Made by a program: the position numbers and the translations under genes. A stretch of DNA of 64,000 nucleotides from Opisthorchis felineus (taxonomy: Eukaryota > Platyhelminthes > Trematoda > Opisthorchiida > Opisthorchiidae): the NCBI GenBank assembly GCA_004794785.1, contig SJOL01008829.1, positions 436,658 through 500,657 of the forward strand. The letters run 5' to 3'. The notes below the pieces were generated by a model, which worked only from the letters and a program-made list of their open reading frames with translations, did no database searches and was not told where the DNA came from. Shown here piece by piece: positions 13,101-27,300 of the stretch; position 1 is the stretch's first letter; every line of letters starts with the position of its first letter.

Positions 13101-16100
13101 CGGATAACCCAAGTAAATATGTGACAAGCGCTTAGTAGGATTTTCATTATTTGACAAATGGTAGTTACACATATCTAATGAGCTATTTGACTGGCAAGCA
13201 CTTGAAATAATCTGCCGAAAGGTACAACTAAACAAGATTTGCAAATTTCTGCCTGCCGAGTCAGATCACGTAACCACAAGCGATACACAGAATTAGAGGC
13301 GAATCAGCAAATTTACCTAATTGGCTGAAAAGACTTGGTGAGTTCTTTAGTGTCTCTATTAGGAAGCAATTCTATGCTGTAATGGTGAGATCCCTTAACA
13401 CATATCAGATCAAGTTTGCGTTACATACAATGCACGCTAATAGAAAAATTATTTCAGGAATAAATTGACAGCTTGGATGAAACTACTGAAATGTCCCAAA
13501 AATACGTGTATCTAAATTTCCTCCTCGGTAGTCAATAAATGATGTTGATGCCTGTCGTGAAAGGCAACATATTTTAGGCGGAATCCCGCAGTGTAACCGC
13601 TTTACCACTCGCAGTTAGCCGCTACCACTACCAAGAAGCACATCCCGCAAGCGATTGCCAGAAGTTCCGGCCATTCGCCGGTCTAGCATCAAGATGAGCT
13701 CTGACTGACTGAAAGTGTGAACCCAACAGCCAATTTTGACGAGAACGCTTGATTGGAAGAATCAGAGCAAATCTTAGCTGGGGCATTACCATTATTACAA
13801 CGTAGTTTAACAGCACTGAATATCCAGTATTGGATATCCAACCACAATATATCTGTGGAAAGAACAGTACACTCAAGATATGTCTGTTCAGCTAGCTAGT
13901 ACTCCTCATCTGTAAGTTTCACTGTATTGGCTGAGAGGTAACATTTACTCTAACCTGATTTTTGCTGAGTTCTAGATACGCATACGCAGATAAGCTTAGT
14001 TGTCAGGACGTCACACACTCCCCCACCATCTTCATGGCGATTGGGCCGCTAAGTGCATCGTACTTTATTATTCTTTCTACAAGGCATGTCACGACGCCGT
14101 AATTTTCAAGATTAGTGTTCCATTGACCTGATTCACCTGTAACAAATTTCAGCGGGTGGTAGGTGGTATAACTCGAAAGCACTTGCTGAAAGCCTCAAGA
14201 CAGCTGTAGATGTCAGGAGAAGACAAGCGACGGATAACCTGCACCCTCAGAAATCCATAAGTCCAGGTAACAAAGCAAAAATTGGGGCAATACTGGAGAC
14301 AGATACCACACCTCGTTTCCCATTGTTCCACAAAATGCTTCATGAATGGGAATGCTTCCTTCAGAAAAGACACAAAGTCAACAATGTAGAAAAGGTTTAT
14401 TTGTCCAAAAAAGCTGTACACATGCTGCTACAATACCCAGCCGTCGAGCTTGCTTTCGGGGGCAGACTAATCAAAATGCGTTGAGAAAAATGAGAACTTT
14501 ATTGCTTCTGCCGTGCAATGCGCGACGATCAAAGCCAACAAAGAAAGGTAGGAAAGTGTCTTCTGTCTAGAAGTATGAGATTTAGGGGGAGTTCGTAGCC
14601 TTCTTTCTACAGTTATGTACCTGGATGAATTTTGAACACCTATGTGCAAATCAAATGGTTATGGTTCGATAAACAGGTAGAACGTAACTTGTTCCTGTAA
14701 CTCATCTTGAGTGTTACTTGAAGAGAACACTTTAACCAGTTAGTCCACTCTAGCGGACTGATTGAAGCAAAATTCAAGAACGAAACAGAGAGTTTGACTG
14801 AACCTATAGTGACTGTACCACATACACTATTCGCCGATTTTATGATTTCCTTAAGTTCAAGCTAGAAAGCGAAACAGTTTTAGAGTAATGATTTGTATCC
14901 TTTCCATCCCTTCTCTGGCTAGTGATTTAGTTGTCCCATTGCCCTATTCTTATCTTTTGTAACCCGTCGCATCCACTCGTATGCTCTGACAAACACACGC
15001 AAGCGTATGCTAGCTCTTTACGCGGTCTTCATCCATTTTTGAACTACTTGGTTACTTCATCGCAGTTCAGAATCAATTGTTCAGTCTCTGCCTCTTTTAC
15101 CGGCTTTCGGCTGCAAACTACTTGCGGATCATCTACAAAACGAGTTCAGTCTCTGGAACATGCTTTGGGCGGATGTGAACCACCAGCGTCCAACCCCAGC
15201 TGCGCATTCGGAATCCGCACACCCAGTATGCACCAAATCACTTTTCACTCTATATCAGTATTATAACAGGTTACGTTTCAGGTTCGCTCCAGTTATTGTG
15301 TTGACTTTCTTCATGTAATATCAATTTGCGTGGGACACTTGTTTGTATCACGATATTTTCGGAGATCCAGGGTTGTTTGCAAGTCACATTCGAGAAACTG
15401 AAAATTTCTTCATGACAAAAAAAGCAAACAGGCCGAAATCTCGTCGTAAAATTTGTGCATGGAGGTTTTTATAGGCTGGTGAAAAAATGAAATCAGTCAA
15501 CCAGCAATTCCAAGGAAATGTGAAATCACTGTTTCGTCTTGTGAAGGGACACTATAATTATCCCAACCGGACAACAGACCCAGTGCATTTGTCTTGAGGC
15601 CATGGGTTTTAACATGTGTTCCACATCTTGCAAGTCTTCAGAGATATCCCACTTACATCCATTACAAGATGTACATTGCTCCCCTATTCTGGTGTTTTTT
15701 TTAGTATCATTGGGGTCAATAACTCTGGATATCCCAAGTCTGTTAATATTTCCAACTTATTCTCTCCAATAAATTCACTAGTTTCTTAACGACCTCTCTG
15801 CATGAAAGAAACTCAGTCGATCAACATTCTCACTTCTCTACAGGAGAGGACACCTATAATTTTCCCTGAACAGTGTTCTGTTTCATTGAACAAGACCACG
15901 GCTATGGTAGCCACCACAGTTTTCAGGTCTGCACAATCGATTGTTCGTTCAATCGAGAACTCTAAGTACCACAGTCTGATTGTTACACGCAGGCGAACTT
16001 CATCAAAGCGAGCGGAGTGTGAATATCGCACGTATTGAATGGTACTGATTCTTGCCACTATTCATGACGTTCCAGTCATTTACTAAAATGTAGGAAATGA

Positions 16101-17416
16101 AGAAACAAGGAAGGTCCCTCCAGAAATTTCTTTGCTGATGTCATCGTAATTGTTTATATGAGAGCAAATTGGTGCAGTTATTTGATAGACTACCTACTGT
16201 CTTCTGCCTGGTGATCAATATCAGTTAGACAGCTACTACACCTTTTTTGAGTAAACGGAGCTCAGCATAATAGAACAAATTTGAAATTGCAGTGACAGCA
16301 CCCAGATGACGTGAAATCGATTGTTATTAGGTTACGTTGGTTTTTTCTGAGAGTAGCAAAGTTCTGACTAAAACTTATCGTCCATCATTACTAGGCCAGC
16401 ATTATCTGGTGAAAATAAAGGGTTAACCAAATGGGAATACACTTGCCAGTTGTACAATAAGTTTGCCATGGTCCACGCAGAAGATACCAACAGCCTGTTT
16501 GGACTATCAGAGAAAATTAGGATCAGCACTGTTACATAGGCTGTTTTTTTGTATTGAGCGTTCTCATGAGAGAAAAGTTTTTCCTCCTGAAGTACACTAC
16601 AACAACAATGACGTTTCCCTGTGTGAGGATTTCCCTCTCTAAAGAGTTTCCTTTATACAGGCACTACTGTAACTTAGTAACTTTTTGATATATTGCTAAG
16701 ATGGATGTTGGTACACTTGCTTATTTTATTTCGAATGAGCTCAGCCATTTGGATAACAGGTGGTGCGGCCACGGAGTGCTAAAGGAGTAGACATTGTACA
16801 GAAGAGGGTGACCACCAGTCTGAACGAACTTTGGGTCCGAAATTCCACGACCTACACTGCCCACACACTTGATACTGCCAGTCTGTACGAGCGATCATTA
16901 CGTAACTAGGCAGCTAGAACTGTGTAGGATTTCTTCCTGGGTGCGTTAAAAAGCTTTAAGTTTACGTACGAAAGTGGCTTCATGTCCGGTAAACCACCGC
17001 ATCAAATTAAGCGTGTTTTGAACGATCGTTTTTAAATTGACTCTCAGACTCACTAGCAGCACCTATACTGTATGCTCATTCTTCCCGCTGGATTTTTGCT
17101 TTAGCATGGCTTTTACTTCCATCTAGTACGGGTGCCTGAACGTCCTATGTCCAAGATGTGATTGGTGTGAGAACCGCTGGGCGCGAAATATCAGCAAGAA
17201 TACTTTCATAATGCGAAATATGACGCGTTCAACCACCATGGGGCACATGCTACTTACCGTACAACAGACTGAAAGGTAAACCTGTTGGTGAAACTAATAC
17301 AAAACCCATGGAATCCATTGGAATCCTAATCATCCTGAATAACTCCCCATAGATCGACACTCTATTGGGTCCGTAATGAAATCTATCTGCGGTCGGAGTT
17401 GAGGGAGCCAGGGGTT
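10166..17416. other. Long gene-poor stretch
   Basis: No protein I recognise and no repeat shared with the rest of the window. The longest frames (90-111 codons at 14,149-14,421 minus and 14,931-15,266 plus) lack known motifs. Confidence 0.4.
14149..14421 (-). other. Unassigned open frame, possible exon(s)
   Basis: Ninety codons including FVSFLKEAFPFMKHFVEQWE and VIRRLSSPDIYSCLEAF, with an internal gttacctgg and a later tgcag that could be splice sites. No family recognised and no supporting neighbour exon. It may be chance. Confidence 0.15.
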
Positions 17417-17776
17417 GGAAACAGTATTGAACAGACTGATTGTTTCATTTCTGCAAGTCACCCGATCAATACTACGGTAACCAAATGTCTGTCTGTCAAG
17501 ATTGCAATTTGACCTATGACCCAACAATTTTCCTGACAGCATCTGACTCACACAATGGAATGCGGGCTGCACATTCCGGTAGGTATCCGTCCTTCCTACC
17601 ATCGCAACCGCCTCTGCAGCTGCAAGAGAACTCGTGGACTGCATGAGGGACAAATAGATCAGACAGCCTAAACTTACAGTTTTGCAGAGTAAATCATCCG
17701 ATTGTCGATATGCGACGTAGCTCGGTTGCATAATTTAAAGCAGAAGTGAGCTTATGTCCTATGTCAGCGTTAATGT
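17417..17776 (+). repeat. Left arm of a large imperfect inverted repeat
   Basis: About 360 bp matching the reverse complement of 17,966-18,333 with scattered differences. Shared blocks include ctgcaagtcacc, ctgacagcatctga, ctctgcagctgcaagagaac, cagacagcct, tgcgacgtagc, gcagaagtgagcttatgtcc and gtcagcgttaatg. Confidence 0.85.
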
Positions 17777-17965
17777 GGTCACTTTTGAATTGAAGAACCA
17801 AGTATGTCTTTCTTGCTGGCTGAGTGAATCAGGGTTTTTTTGTGTTCTAGGTCTGGCCGCCCTGGATAACAGTTCCGTGGCATGGTTTTCTGCAACTGTT
17901 GCTCCTCTTGCTGTAGTTGATCCGGGCTGCATCGTAGACTCGCTCTGTAGAACAAAGGGTGTACC
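17777..17965. other. Spacer of the large inverted repeat
   Basis: About 189 bp not repeated between the arms. It lies within an open plus-strand frame of 105 codons (17,754-18,071) and an overlapping minus-strand frame of 78 codons; neither resembles a known protein. Confidence 0.6.
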
Positions 17966-18333
17966 CATTAACGCTGACGCAGGACATAAGCTCACTTCTG
18001 CTTTGAAATGTGTTTATACTGCAACCGCGCTACGTCGCACACCGACCACCAGAGGATTTGCTCTGCTCTAGGCTGTCTGATATATCTGCACCTCCTGTAG
18101 TCTACGAGTTCTCTTGCAGCTGCAGAGACTCTTACGTTGGACGGAAAAACAGATAGCTAGAAGAATGTGCAGCAGAACGCAGCCCACAGTGTGGGATTCA
18201 GATGCTGTCAGTAAAACTGTCTGTTCAAAGGTCTAATCGCAGTCCTGTATCGTCAATAGCCAGACATTCGCTTACCGTGGCATTGATCAGGTGACTTGCA
18301 GAAATTAATCAATCACTGTCTGCTCAACAGTGT
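17966..18333 (-). repeat. Right arm of the large imperfect inverted repeat
   Basis: Reverse complement of the left arm; its inner edge begins cattaacgctgacgcaggac. It is slightly longer than the left arm because of small indels. The arrangement suits a foldback element or an inverted duplication. Confidence 0.85.
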
Positions 18334-21300
18334 TTCTACTCCTTATTTGTACAACTCGAATGGTTTACTTCTCGGCTGAAGAGAGTGAAACAAATGCTAA
18401 CATACTGCAGCATATATCTTATGTCAATTCTAATAAAAGTGATCAACGTGGAGGGATGATCGGTGTAGTAGGACAAGGTCTATGTATGTATATCACTAGG
18501 GCATCAAGGTAGCTGCTCCGGAAATCAGGTGAATAACCATGAACATTGACTTTTCCAATATCTAACAAGCGGAATTACGGTAAACCTGAAATAGGCCGTC
18601 CATCATCAAATGGATCAAACTCTGAAGCAAACCTTTATGTAAATGTGTGCTGTGTGAACTGCCATAATCGTTCCAAAAAGCGCACATGTCTCCCACGTAC
18701 AAAGCATCCATCATGAAAATGGGTTCGCTTCACTGAGCCCACTAAATTTATAATGATTCCCCTGGTAATTGTATGTGACATGCTATGAGAAAAACAGGTC
18801 GCCATGTGTCCGGAATATCAGATGAAATAAACCCCCATTCAGAAAAAAATATATATGGATAGAACCAGTCATGGACATTACTATTATGTCTAACTGTAAA
18901 ACGTGTCCACTAATTCATTATTCCACTGGGATTTAATTTTCAAAATGAGGACTACAGACTGCTTAATAGTGTATTCTGATGTCGGGCGATGCCGATTCGT
19001 TCGGATATGGAACACCAACGAGACTGCACAATGAATTGTGGGTAAAAAGGAGCAAGGTATTCTTGAAAACCCACTAGTCTACAACAATCAACCGCGTGTC
19101 CAGCGATCGGCTGCACCTTGTCTGGTTCACTTCTCAAATCCAAGTACATTGTTTTGATCTTTTCACACGGGATAAACAGGCAAAAACGAAATAAGTAGAA
19201 CCATTTGTGTCCAATGGGTGACGCTGTTGTAGGGCTTCAGGTTGGCGTTACCCGTGATATTCCCAGGCACACTTGGTACAAAGAGATGTCATTATTCGAT
19301 ATTATACCTGCTTGCTGCTGGTTGGTGATTATTAATGGTTACCCGGCTAACGCGGCTTTTGTGCGTAACACAGTTCAGCAAGGCGGAACGTGGTTGCGTG
19401 GGTTCACACGCTTTCGGTATTCGAGTGGCGTAAAATCGAAGTTTACTACTATGGACCCGGATTTTTCCAAGGATAGGGAATGCTAACAACAGCCCGTCCA
19501 CTTCTGAATGAAATCTACCAGCCACTGGTACCGGGTTTGTGCAAATCCGTAGAACTTGGTCAGATCCAGGCAAGCTGTTCCTTCAGGGTTTGTTGCTGAA
19601 TAAAACCCCTGCAGTTGTTCGCAAATCCATATAGCAAGCATACACGAATGATTTCTGTCATTTGTGGACAATGCACAACAATCTCCACTTATTTAATTTG
19701 ATCCCTAATTGAGCGTTCCCTCTAATGAGGGTTCATTGGTGAAAAATTGGGACCAAAATAAATCATTCCGTTTTATCACCGAAAATGCGTTCTGATCACC
19801 TGAATTAAAGTTCATCTGAACGTTACTGCATAACACTTGTTTCTCCGGATTTGAAATGCACTTGAAATTGACTTGAAATGCATCCCCTTCTGGTAAAGTC
19901 CACCCGATTTCTTCTAACGCTAACATTTCGGCTTCTTAAGAAAATGAACAGTCCTGGAGACATTAACCGATTGTTCCACAATATCGTGGGATCACAAACC
20001 TACTGGCTTATGCATTGAGAATTTAGCTGCGCTAATTCTCTACACATACGTACACTTTCGTCCTCCCGGGTGCATGCTTATTTTACTTGAAACCATGTCC
20101 TGGACTACGCAATTATCAAGCTGTTCACTAAACGCCCCCATAAGGGCGTCGATCGTATGCCTTTCGGATGCCCCTACGTTCCCGCGTTGCCATACCGAAA
20201 TAGTGAGTTCACATTTACATGTAGCGTACATGTTAAACGGAAACCACTATGAGCACATGACGTCTGAGGTAAGTAGATGACATGCACCTGACCAGACGCA
20301 GAACTATAAAAAATCTGAGGAATAGCGAAAAGTTTAGGTGCGAAAAATTATGAGGATAGTGGTGTGTAAAAATTTACTAGAACCAACGAAGTTCAGGTTC
20401 GAAGGTTGGTACGCCACAAGATTTTCGTTATATACACCGACCTTACGAAAATTTAGTCCCGTTTGGATTCGTGGACGTAATAATCCTTCTGCACACAGTA
20501 GGGTTTTGTGTAGAAATCACTGAAAATTCATTGTCGGCATATATGTGTATACTGCCTCTGTTTGACAAATAGTCATAATTCCTACTGAGTGCTTTCACGA
20601 GTTTCCCTAGGTTGAAAACTTCATTGACTTCTTCCGGTTTTCGGTTTTTGAGAACAGTTGCGGATCTAGACATATGAAGTCACCTTGAAGCATGCCAAGT
20701 ATGTATGTATGAATTAGCACCTAACGTACTTTGAATTTTTACATGCTTTAGGAGAAAAAACCGACTTCGTTAAAACCAGCAATCATTCCGAAGTACTATA
20801 GCTTCTGGCCAAGATATTCTTCTTGGGAAGGTTTCATCTAATTGATTTTTCATGTATTTATACAACAAGCGTCACATGATCGACAAACACCGTGTCAGGA
20901 TTGTTTTGAATACAAGATCAATTGGATTTCCTGATACCTGAAATCGAGCTTCGACAAAGTAACGTCGCTTTTTTGTACTTCATCGACTAGGCCCTTTTAT
21001 CGCGCTACTGGTTTTATTCTGTTAACTTGTAAACGTTTTAAGGTAGCAGGCTTTTTAGGAAAAGTATGATTAGCGCCTCCTATTACGAGTTTTCATCCGC
21101 CTTTATAGAGTTGATATGAAACAGATAAGTAACAGTAAACCACTTATGGTTTTTAATTTTCAGGTTTACGGAATATCATGCATAGAAACAGATCTAGCCG
21201 TCGCTGATATGCCCAGTCATCGCTGATCCTCTAACCAATTCTCAGATGCGGCTCATGAGAATCACTCGAATATAGCGTCCCCCTTATGCCAGTAGATCAT

Positions 21301-24141
21301 TCAGGGCATCAGGTCAAACAGGATCGAGTAGATTTAAACAACAATGAACCCAGTTAGAGGACAATCAGCTTCGCTCTGTCCAACCTTCCCATATTATTCC
21401 TACTTCTGGGACATACAAATGCTCCCAAAACGGCGTCCGTCAGGGTCAAACAGGGGTTTGGCAAACAGTCGTTGAATTAAGCAACCGGTGTTTACCAAAA
21501 TTCTCTGAAACGATGACTCTTAATGGGCTCGAAACATCTACCAATGTTAACCATCGTTACGCTGTTTGGTCGAGTGATTAAGTTGTTATTGGAGATTTCA
21601 AAAACTGACGTTTTCATGTCGAAATATTTGGCTTACGATAAGCGGGTGAAGCCCATAGTTACTATTGCTGATTTACTTGATGTTCAGGTGCCCGTATCCA
21701 CTATAGAAATACCATAATCAACCATCCTGACGGACACTTAAGCTTGGCACACGGCCAGATTTATATGGATCACAGTGCATAGACAAGTCATTTTACAAAT
21801 CTAACTGATGTTCCACATGCTTCGTAACAGTGACTATATAACTAACAAGAGAGTACGTTAACGATAGACACAGTAGCCCGCTGAGTGTTATTATATTTTG
21901 GTTGAAAAACTGAGGTAGGTAATTCTAGTAGGAATCGGTCGGACCCGCGATGCTGTGTGGTCAGTGGATTAAGCGGTGCTAGGAGTTATCAACCGGGCAC
22001 GTTCAGCAGCTAAGGCGAATGGTGAAATTAGTCCACCTGTTCCGAAATGTCTATACGAGCCTCGCATCCTATTTCTCCCACCGCGGTCATCTACAGGCAT
22101 CCTGTACACACAATTAGGATTACAATCATAAGATTTACACCAGTTACTGTTAGTGTGAGTCCAGTGGTGAGGCTTATGGTGGACGGAGGAAAACATTGTG
22201 CCTATCCTTTGTAAATATGAACAATGGATAAATCAGCTATTTGCTGGGAACGTGTAATGAAGTGTGCGCTCTGTACGCTCATTTATTTACCAAGAAAGTC
22301 ACAAATCCGCTAACCCCTTGTTCGTTTTTTTCTGACCGATGTAAATCCCGAAAATGGAAATCATTTCAGCGGTGCACTCTACCGGTCTTCCAGATACTAG
22401 ACTACTTTTGGGTGCAAGACTCTCCGAATGTCTTATTGCTCTGCTGGTACCATAAGGCATTATGTCGTCTTTATTCTCTTGCTCTTCTTCGATGGAAGCA
22501 TTTGGGTATCTTCATGAGTTATGGAGTTCTAAATGGTTTTTCGACACGTTCAAAGGAGGCAGATCTCTGAGTGGATTCTGGATGAGACAGCTGCTCTAGA
22601 ATATCTATCGCCTGGGCGACCATCAAACGCTTAGGTCAAAATACTGAACACAAGACTGGTCGGTTGAGTTGCACTGAATTTTATTTGATTCAACCCCTTT
22701 CACCGAGCTAACGAGTGAGCTTAAACGGTGGAACACATCGCAAGCCAGGCCACCGTGGCCTCTGAGCTCTAAATGGTGTTCAAACTCAACGTGTGAATCG
22801 TCGGCTTATCAAATTCTCCAACCCGTACTGGTTCATCCATCTCCCGCAGCTGCGCTCACCTCAGCATGAATGCCACAGAGTGTGACGCTGGTGAAAAGCT
22901 GTTCGAACTAATCCCTTTCCCCATAAACCGCTGTTCAGCTATTCGGCGGGCTGATCCAGACATGACAGCGCAGGGTGCGGTTGGATTACCCCAAAGGTTT
23001 CTGATACCAGCTGCCTTCCAAATATTTCTAAAATAGTTATGTTTGATTATTTTCTCACCCATTAGATCATTTGGGCTGAAATAGAGAAGTCGCTTATTAA
23101 TGCAGCAGTGTAGGTGTCGTCGGTTTCAAGGGTTTGGTGAAAGATCTGCGCCTTTATTGTGGGGAAACGTCTTTTTTGACAAAACTTTTCAGACAAAGCG
23201 AGTAGATTACCAGGTCGAATGAATCTTAGTTCAGATGGAGAAACAGTCAACAAGATCTCCTTGAACGAACGTACGAAATCACCGTCAAGTGTCTATTCAG
23301 AGTTCTTGTTGATCAGTGCGTCTGTCTTACGACCAATGTATAGGACGGTTTGAAGGTGTCCTTCAGAAATAACCCAGCAGTCAAGAAGTAAACAGCAGAA
23401 GAAAGGATGAGCAGTCTTTTCATTAGGTTTGAGAGATTTTCCGTAGACAGTGCTTAAAATGCGTCCCCTGATTGCACTTATTATTAGCATTTCAGGTCTA
23501 CAAATCTACCTATTGCCTCATCCATTCAGGACAGATCAGATGAAGCATTTTACCGACGGTCGTCACCTATCACATGAATAGATGAATATCTTACCACTCC
23601 ACTTTTGCTGAAGCATCATCCGATACACTGAGAAGCTATAACATTTTTCCATAACTTGAGTTGACTAACCACCGATGGTGGCCAAGTTCATCAGTCGAAT
23701 GGCTCTCAACAAATCTCATTATCCTGCATGTAAAAGCATGGAGAAATAGAATAAAACCATGGAATACAAACTAGAGCATTTCGTTGCCAATTCCAATCCT
23801 TAAAAGACGTCATACTTCCCCTAAAACTCAAACTTTTCGCAAGCTGGCCAAAGGTCTTTTCACAATATCATACGTGGATGAACCAGCTGTAAGTTTAACG
23901 ATGAATTTGAGAGATGGCAAAAATCTAGAGCAAAGTAAGCAATAAACAAGTTAGGCAACCGCCCCAAAGCCACGATAACAGATGTACAGGATGGTCAATA
24001 GCCATTATATGTCATTTTTTCAGGATGGAGTACAAGTAATATGTTGTACAAAATCGTGCTCCAGGTAAGGTATCTACGAATGAACACCATATATGGAGAG
24101 AGAGAGCTATGACACTGGTGGGGCACAACTGATTGAATAGT
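18334..24141. other. 3' flank of PITRM1; no recognisable gene
   Basis: Includes the unmarked PITRM1 3' UTR at its right end. Small frames near 19.2-19.9 and 22.2-22.6 kb have no recognisable motif. The first minus-strand AATAAA I noticed is about 1 kb after the stop, near 23,150. Confidence 0.4.
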
Positions 24142-24396
24142 TCAGTCTCTCATGACAACGCGTTCCCATTTAAGATCGGAATCCTCATCGATCAACGTCC
24201 AATCTGCGCTCTCCTCGGGGCCAAGAATTGTACGACCCGCAAGGTGCACGTTGGAAGATAGGCGCTCAGCTGCCTGACGAAGCATTGTGCTATCTACGGC
24301 AAACAGCTGTTTCCGGTGTGTCTGACGTAAGTTATCATCGATTCCATGAAGGAAGTGTCTTAGTCCACGCGATCCGGCAGAGACGGGTTGGTCGAG
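24142..24396 (-). CDS. PITRM1: PITRM1 terminal coding exon 20
   Basis: Starts [19 protein letters not shown] after a gtctgttccag acceptor. It continues THRKQLFAV and [10 protein letters not shown], and ends VVMRD before TGA (24144-24142). The human end reads DAPVAPSDKGMDHFLYG, AHREQLFAV and AILGPE. The tail is about ten residues longer than in human. No canonical AATAAA was seen on this strand in the 240 nt after the stop. Confidence 0.96.
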   Translation of the reverse strand, partial: LDQPVSAGSRGLRHFLHGIDDNLRQTHRKQLFAVDSTMLRQAAERLSSNVHLAGRTILGPEESADWTLIDEDSDLKWERVVMRD

Positions 24397-27300
24397 CTGG
24401 AACAGACATGGTGGTAGACAAGAGGGGGTGATACACTCTTTCAAAACCACCGTTTTGATCTGAACTTTGTCTCCTCTTGGATGACGCCGTGACATACATA
24501 GCAAACTATACAAGTCGCTCCCTAGGGTATAGCTCATTTTAATACTAGAAAGTTCCGGTGTAATCTTACGGCACAGGTAACAAGAAGACAAACTCACCAT
24601 ATCAATAACAAGAGGTGCACAGCAAATGAGCGGCCTGGTAGAATCAACTATAGGAGTTTCTCAATGTGATGGGGCTTACGAAAGATAAGATACGACATCA
24701 TTTGTTACGACGGAACCCTTACGGGTGAAAAAATGTCCGTTGAACGAGTTTTTCTACGAAGGATGACTGATCCAAGCTTCCTACTTCTCCTTTAGCGTTT
24801 TTTTTTCAACAGCAATCTTACACGCTTGTCGGTTTGACGGTATAGACCCAGGCATCTTACATGGTGGGTTTAGCGGTCTACTAACGTTGTCATTTCAACA
24901 CAGTGTGCAACGGCGCAACCTAACGCGGACTTTGTTACTTTACACTTACGAGCGGATAGTGCACGTGTCACTCCCCACATCAGTTATTCGACAGACGGCC
25001 GTGTGTCCAAAGGACTATAGCCGAATTCACCAAATCACTCAACAGTGAACAATATGGAGCAATCTAGGCTACAGATGAAACTGGTAAATTTTTATAAATG
25101 GTGGAGAAGGAACAAAGCGTAAAACAAGATAAGCCGGTTATTAATAGTGGACTCATCGTCAGACCCTCCTCGACTAGACTCGTCTAACAGAACTCCAGAC
25201 GGTCGTCAGCCAGTGGAAACAAATAGAGAAGCAGGGAATGTCCTTGCATCTTACCATATCTCCCACATGGGCGCGTAACCGCTCCAAATATACAGGATAC
25301 AATATGAATAAATGCCGAATCCAGACTAATGGGAGCATATTTTCCAGGGCTTCACAGTTGCAAGATAGCATGCCAACAGCCGACATAGCAAAGACAAGCA
25401 GATACAGTATGCGTTTTATTCCTTTAACACGAAATATGGATCACTTACAATGATTATGCATCCAACCCAGACAGGGCTTGCTCACTCGGAGACTAAATGA
25501 CGAAGGCTCCCGTCAAAGTTAATTCGACAGGCGAAACATACTCGAAATCATCTATTTCTGAAGCATTTCTGTTGATCCCAGAAGGGATTTTGTCTGTTCT
25601 AACAGTAAATATCGTTTTCAGCCAGAGAACAGGAGGACAAATCAAACAAAACCACAAAATTACATGCATACAAATCGGTTGTCACTTAGGGCCAACTCCT
25701 GGTCACAAGCGGCTTCAGAAGATGTACACTGGTTAGATGGGGTATGGTTACTAGAGTTCAGAAACATTGTATTACTCATCAAACGTCCAGCTGTGCGGAG
25801 TGGACTGAATGGACTAAACACTGATTACAATAATCTTCCACTACGCCATGGCCACTGAGATTCGAAAACCCAACAAACTAGACATTAATCTTCAGCGGTA
25901 GGAAACACGTAAACCCAATCAGAATGAGGGTATGTTCGCATTTAGAGAAAAAACAGTTACAGTAAGACAGATGGCTACTAGAAAGCTGAAGCCAATAGGG
26001 GGAGTAATAATGACAGAACTGAAAACTACGAAAGTGTGACCACTTCAATCAGTAACCATTGGCGGCAATATCGAGCAAATACACAATGCGCTGAAAAAAG
26101 GAAACGTGCGAGAAAAGTGGGTAGTGTTGGTGTGTCTAGTTAGCTAGTCATATTCGCTCTGAACTGATATAAACAGAGTACCCGTTGCCATTTTCTACCC
26201 CGACAGCTTTAGTGAATGTCAGAGGTAAAGGCACTTTGAAATGTTTGTGATAGACAGAAAACACCTCCCTACGTTTGCCGTTTTGTTTCACTTTCATGGA
26301 CTAAACGACGGACGAATTTGAGTGTCAGCGACAAAGAGGAGTTGCACTGGTGACCCGAAGTGCTACTGTAATAATCCTAGGAAAAGATTGTGACAATCAG
26401 GCAAAACCACGTGAAAATCGTGTGTTAATGTTATGAGATGGTCTGTCACTGATCGGATTGAGACTGTTATCTTGAATGGGAAGAAGGATGCAGAACCTTA
26501 CATGAGTAAAGAAAGTTCTTCAGCTTAATCAGGGCTTTCATCCTCTATCAGTGACATCTCAATAAACACTTAGCACGGCAGTGCGCGTATACATCAAGCC
26601 TAGGTGTGAATCCTATGGGAAACCTGCGAGTTTTTGGCACGAACTATACGAAGTAACGCCAGAACATGCAACTAGATGGCGAAATTTAATACTGTAGCCA
26701 TACGTCAGTAGCTGAAACCATATTTCTCTCTCTGAGAAACTCGTCGAGACCACCGTGGATTGAAAAAGTCGGCAGGCCTCACGAAGTCACATAAGGCAGT
26801 CCTAAGATCAGTCTAAAGACGCCCCAAGGATTGAATTGATCGAGTTTTGAGGTTGCGTTTTTTCACCAATAATCAAACTAAGGGAATGTGGACAGTTTCA
26901 TACAAAGAAACCACTACCCCACACAAAAAAACGAAGGCTGGCCTTAGCGCCGCTACTTTTCCTGGGAAACATGCAACCATTGCATGTTAAATGCGCCACT
27001 AGAGGTTCCCAATCAAATTGTCGTCAACATACGGTTCACCTGGAACAATGTACACATGACATCCGCTGATTTGGAAAACTTTGAAAGAATCAGTAGATTT
27101 ATCGTGGATTCACCAGGACGTGATTCTCAAATGGTAGCAAAGAAAATTACATGTAACCCTCAAGACTTATCCCTTATAAATCATGTGATAACTCATGACA
27201 CTTGGACCGAAACTGTGATTCTATTTTTCTGCGACAGATTCTAGCACAGACTCTGCGCCACATTGTTCCACAGCTGGCATGTAACTGAGGAATCTACCAT

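Noticed and set aside
17330..17731. 133-codon minus-strand frame as a gene
   Set aside because: It lies almost entirely in the left arm of the inverted repeat, shows no recognisable domain, and the matching right arm does not keep the frame open.
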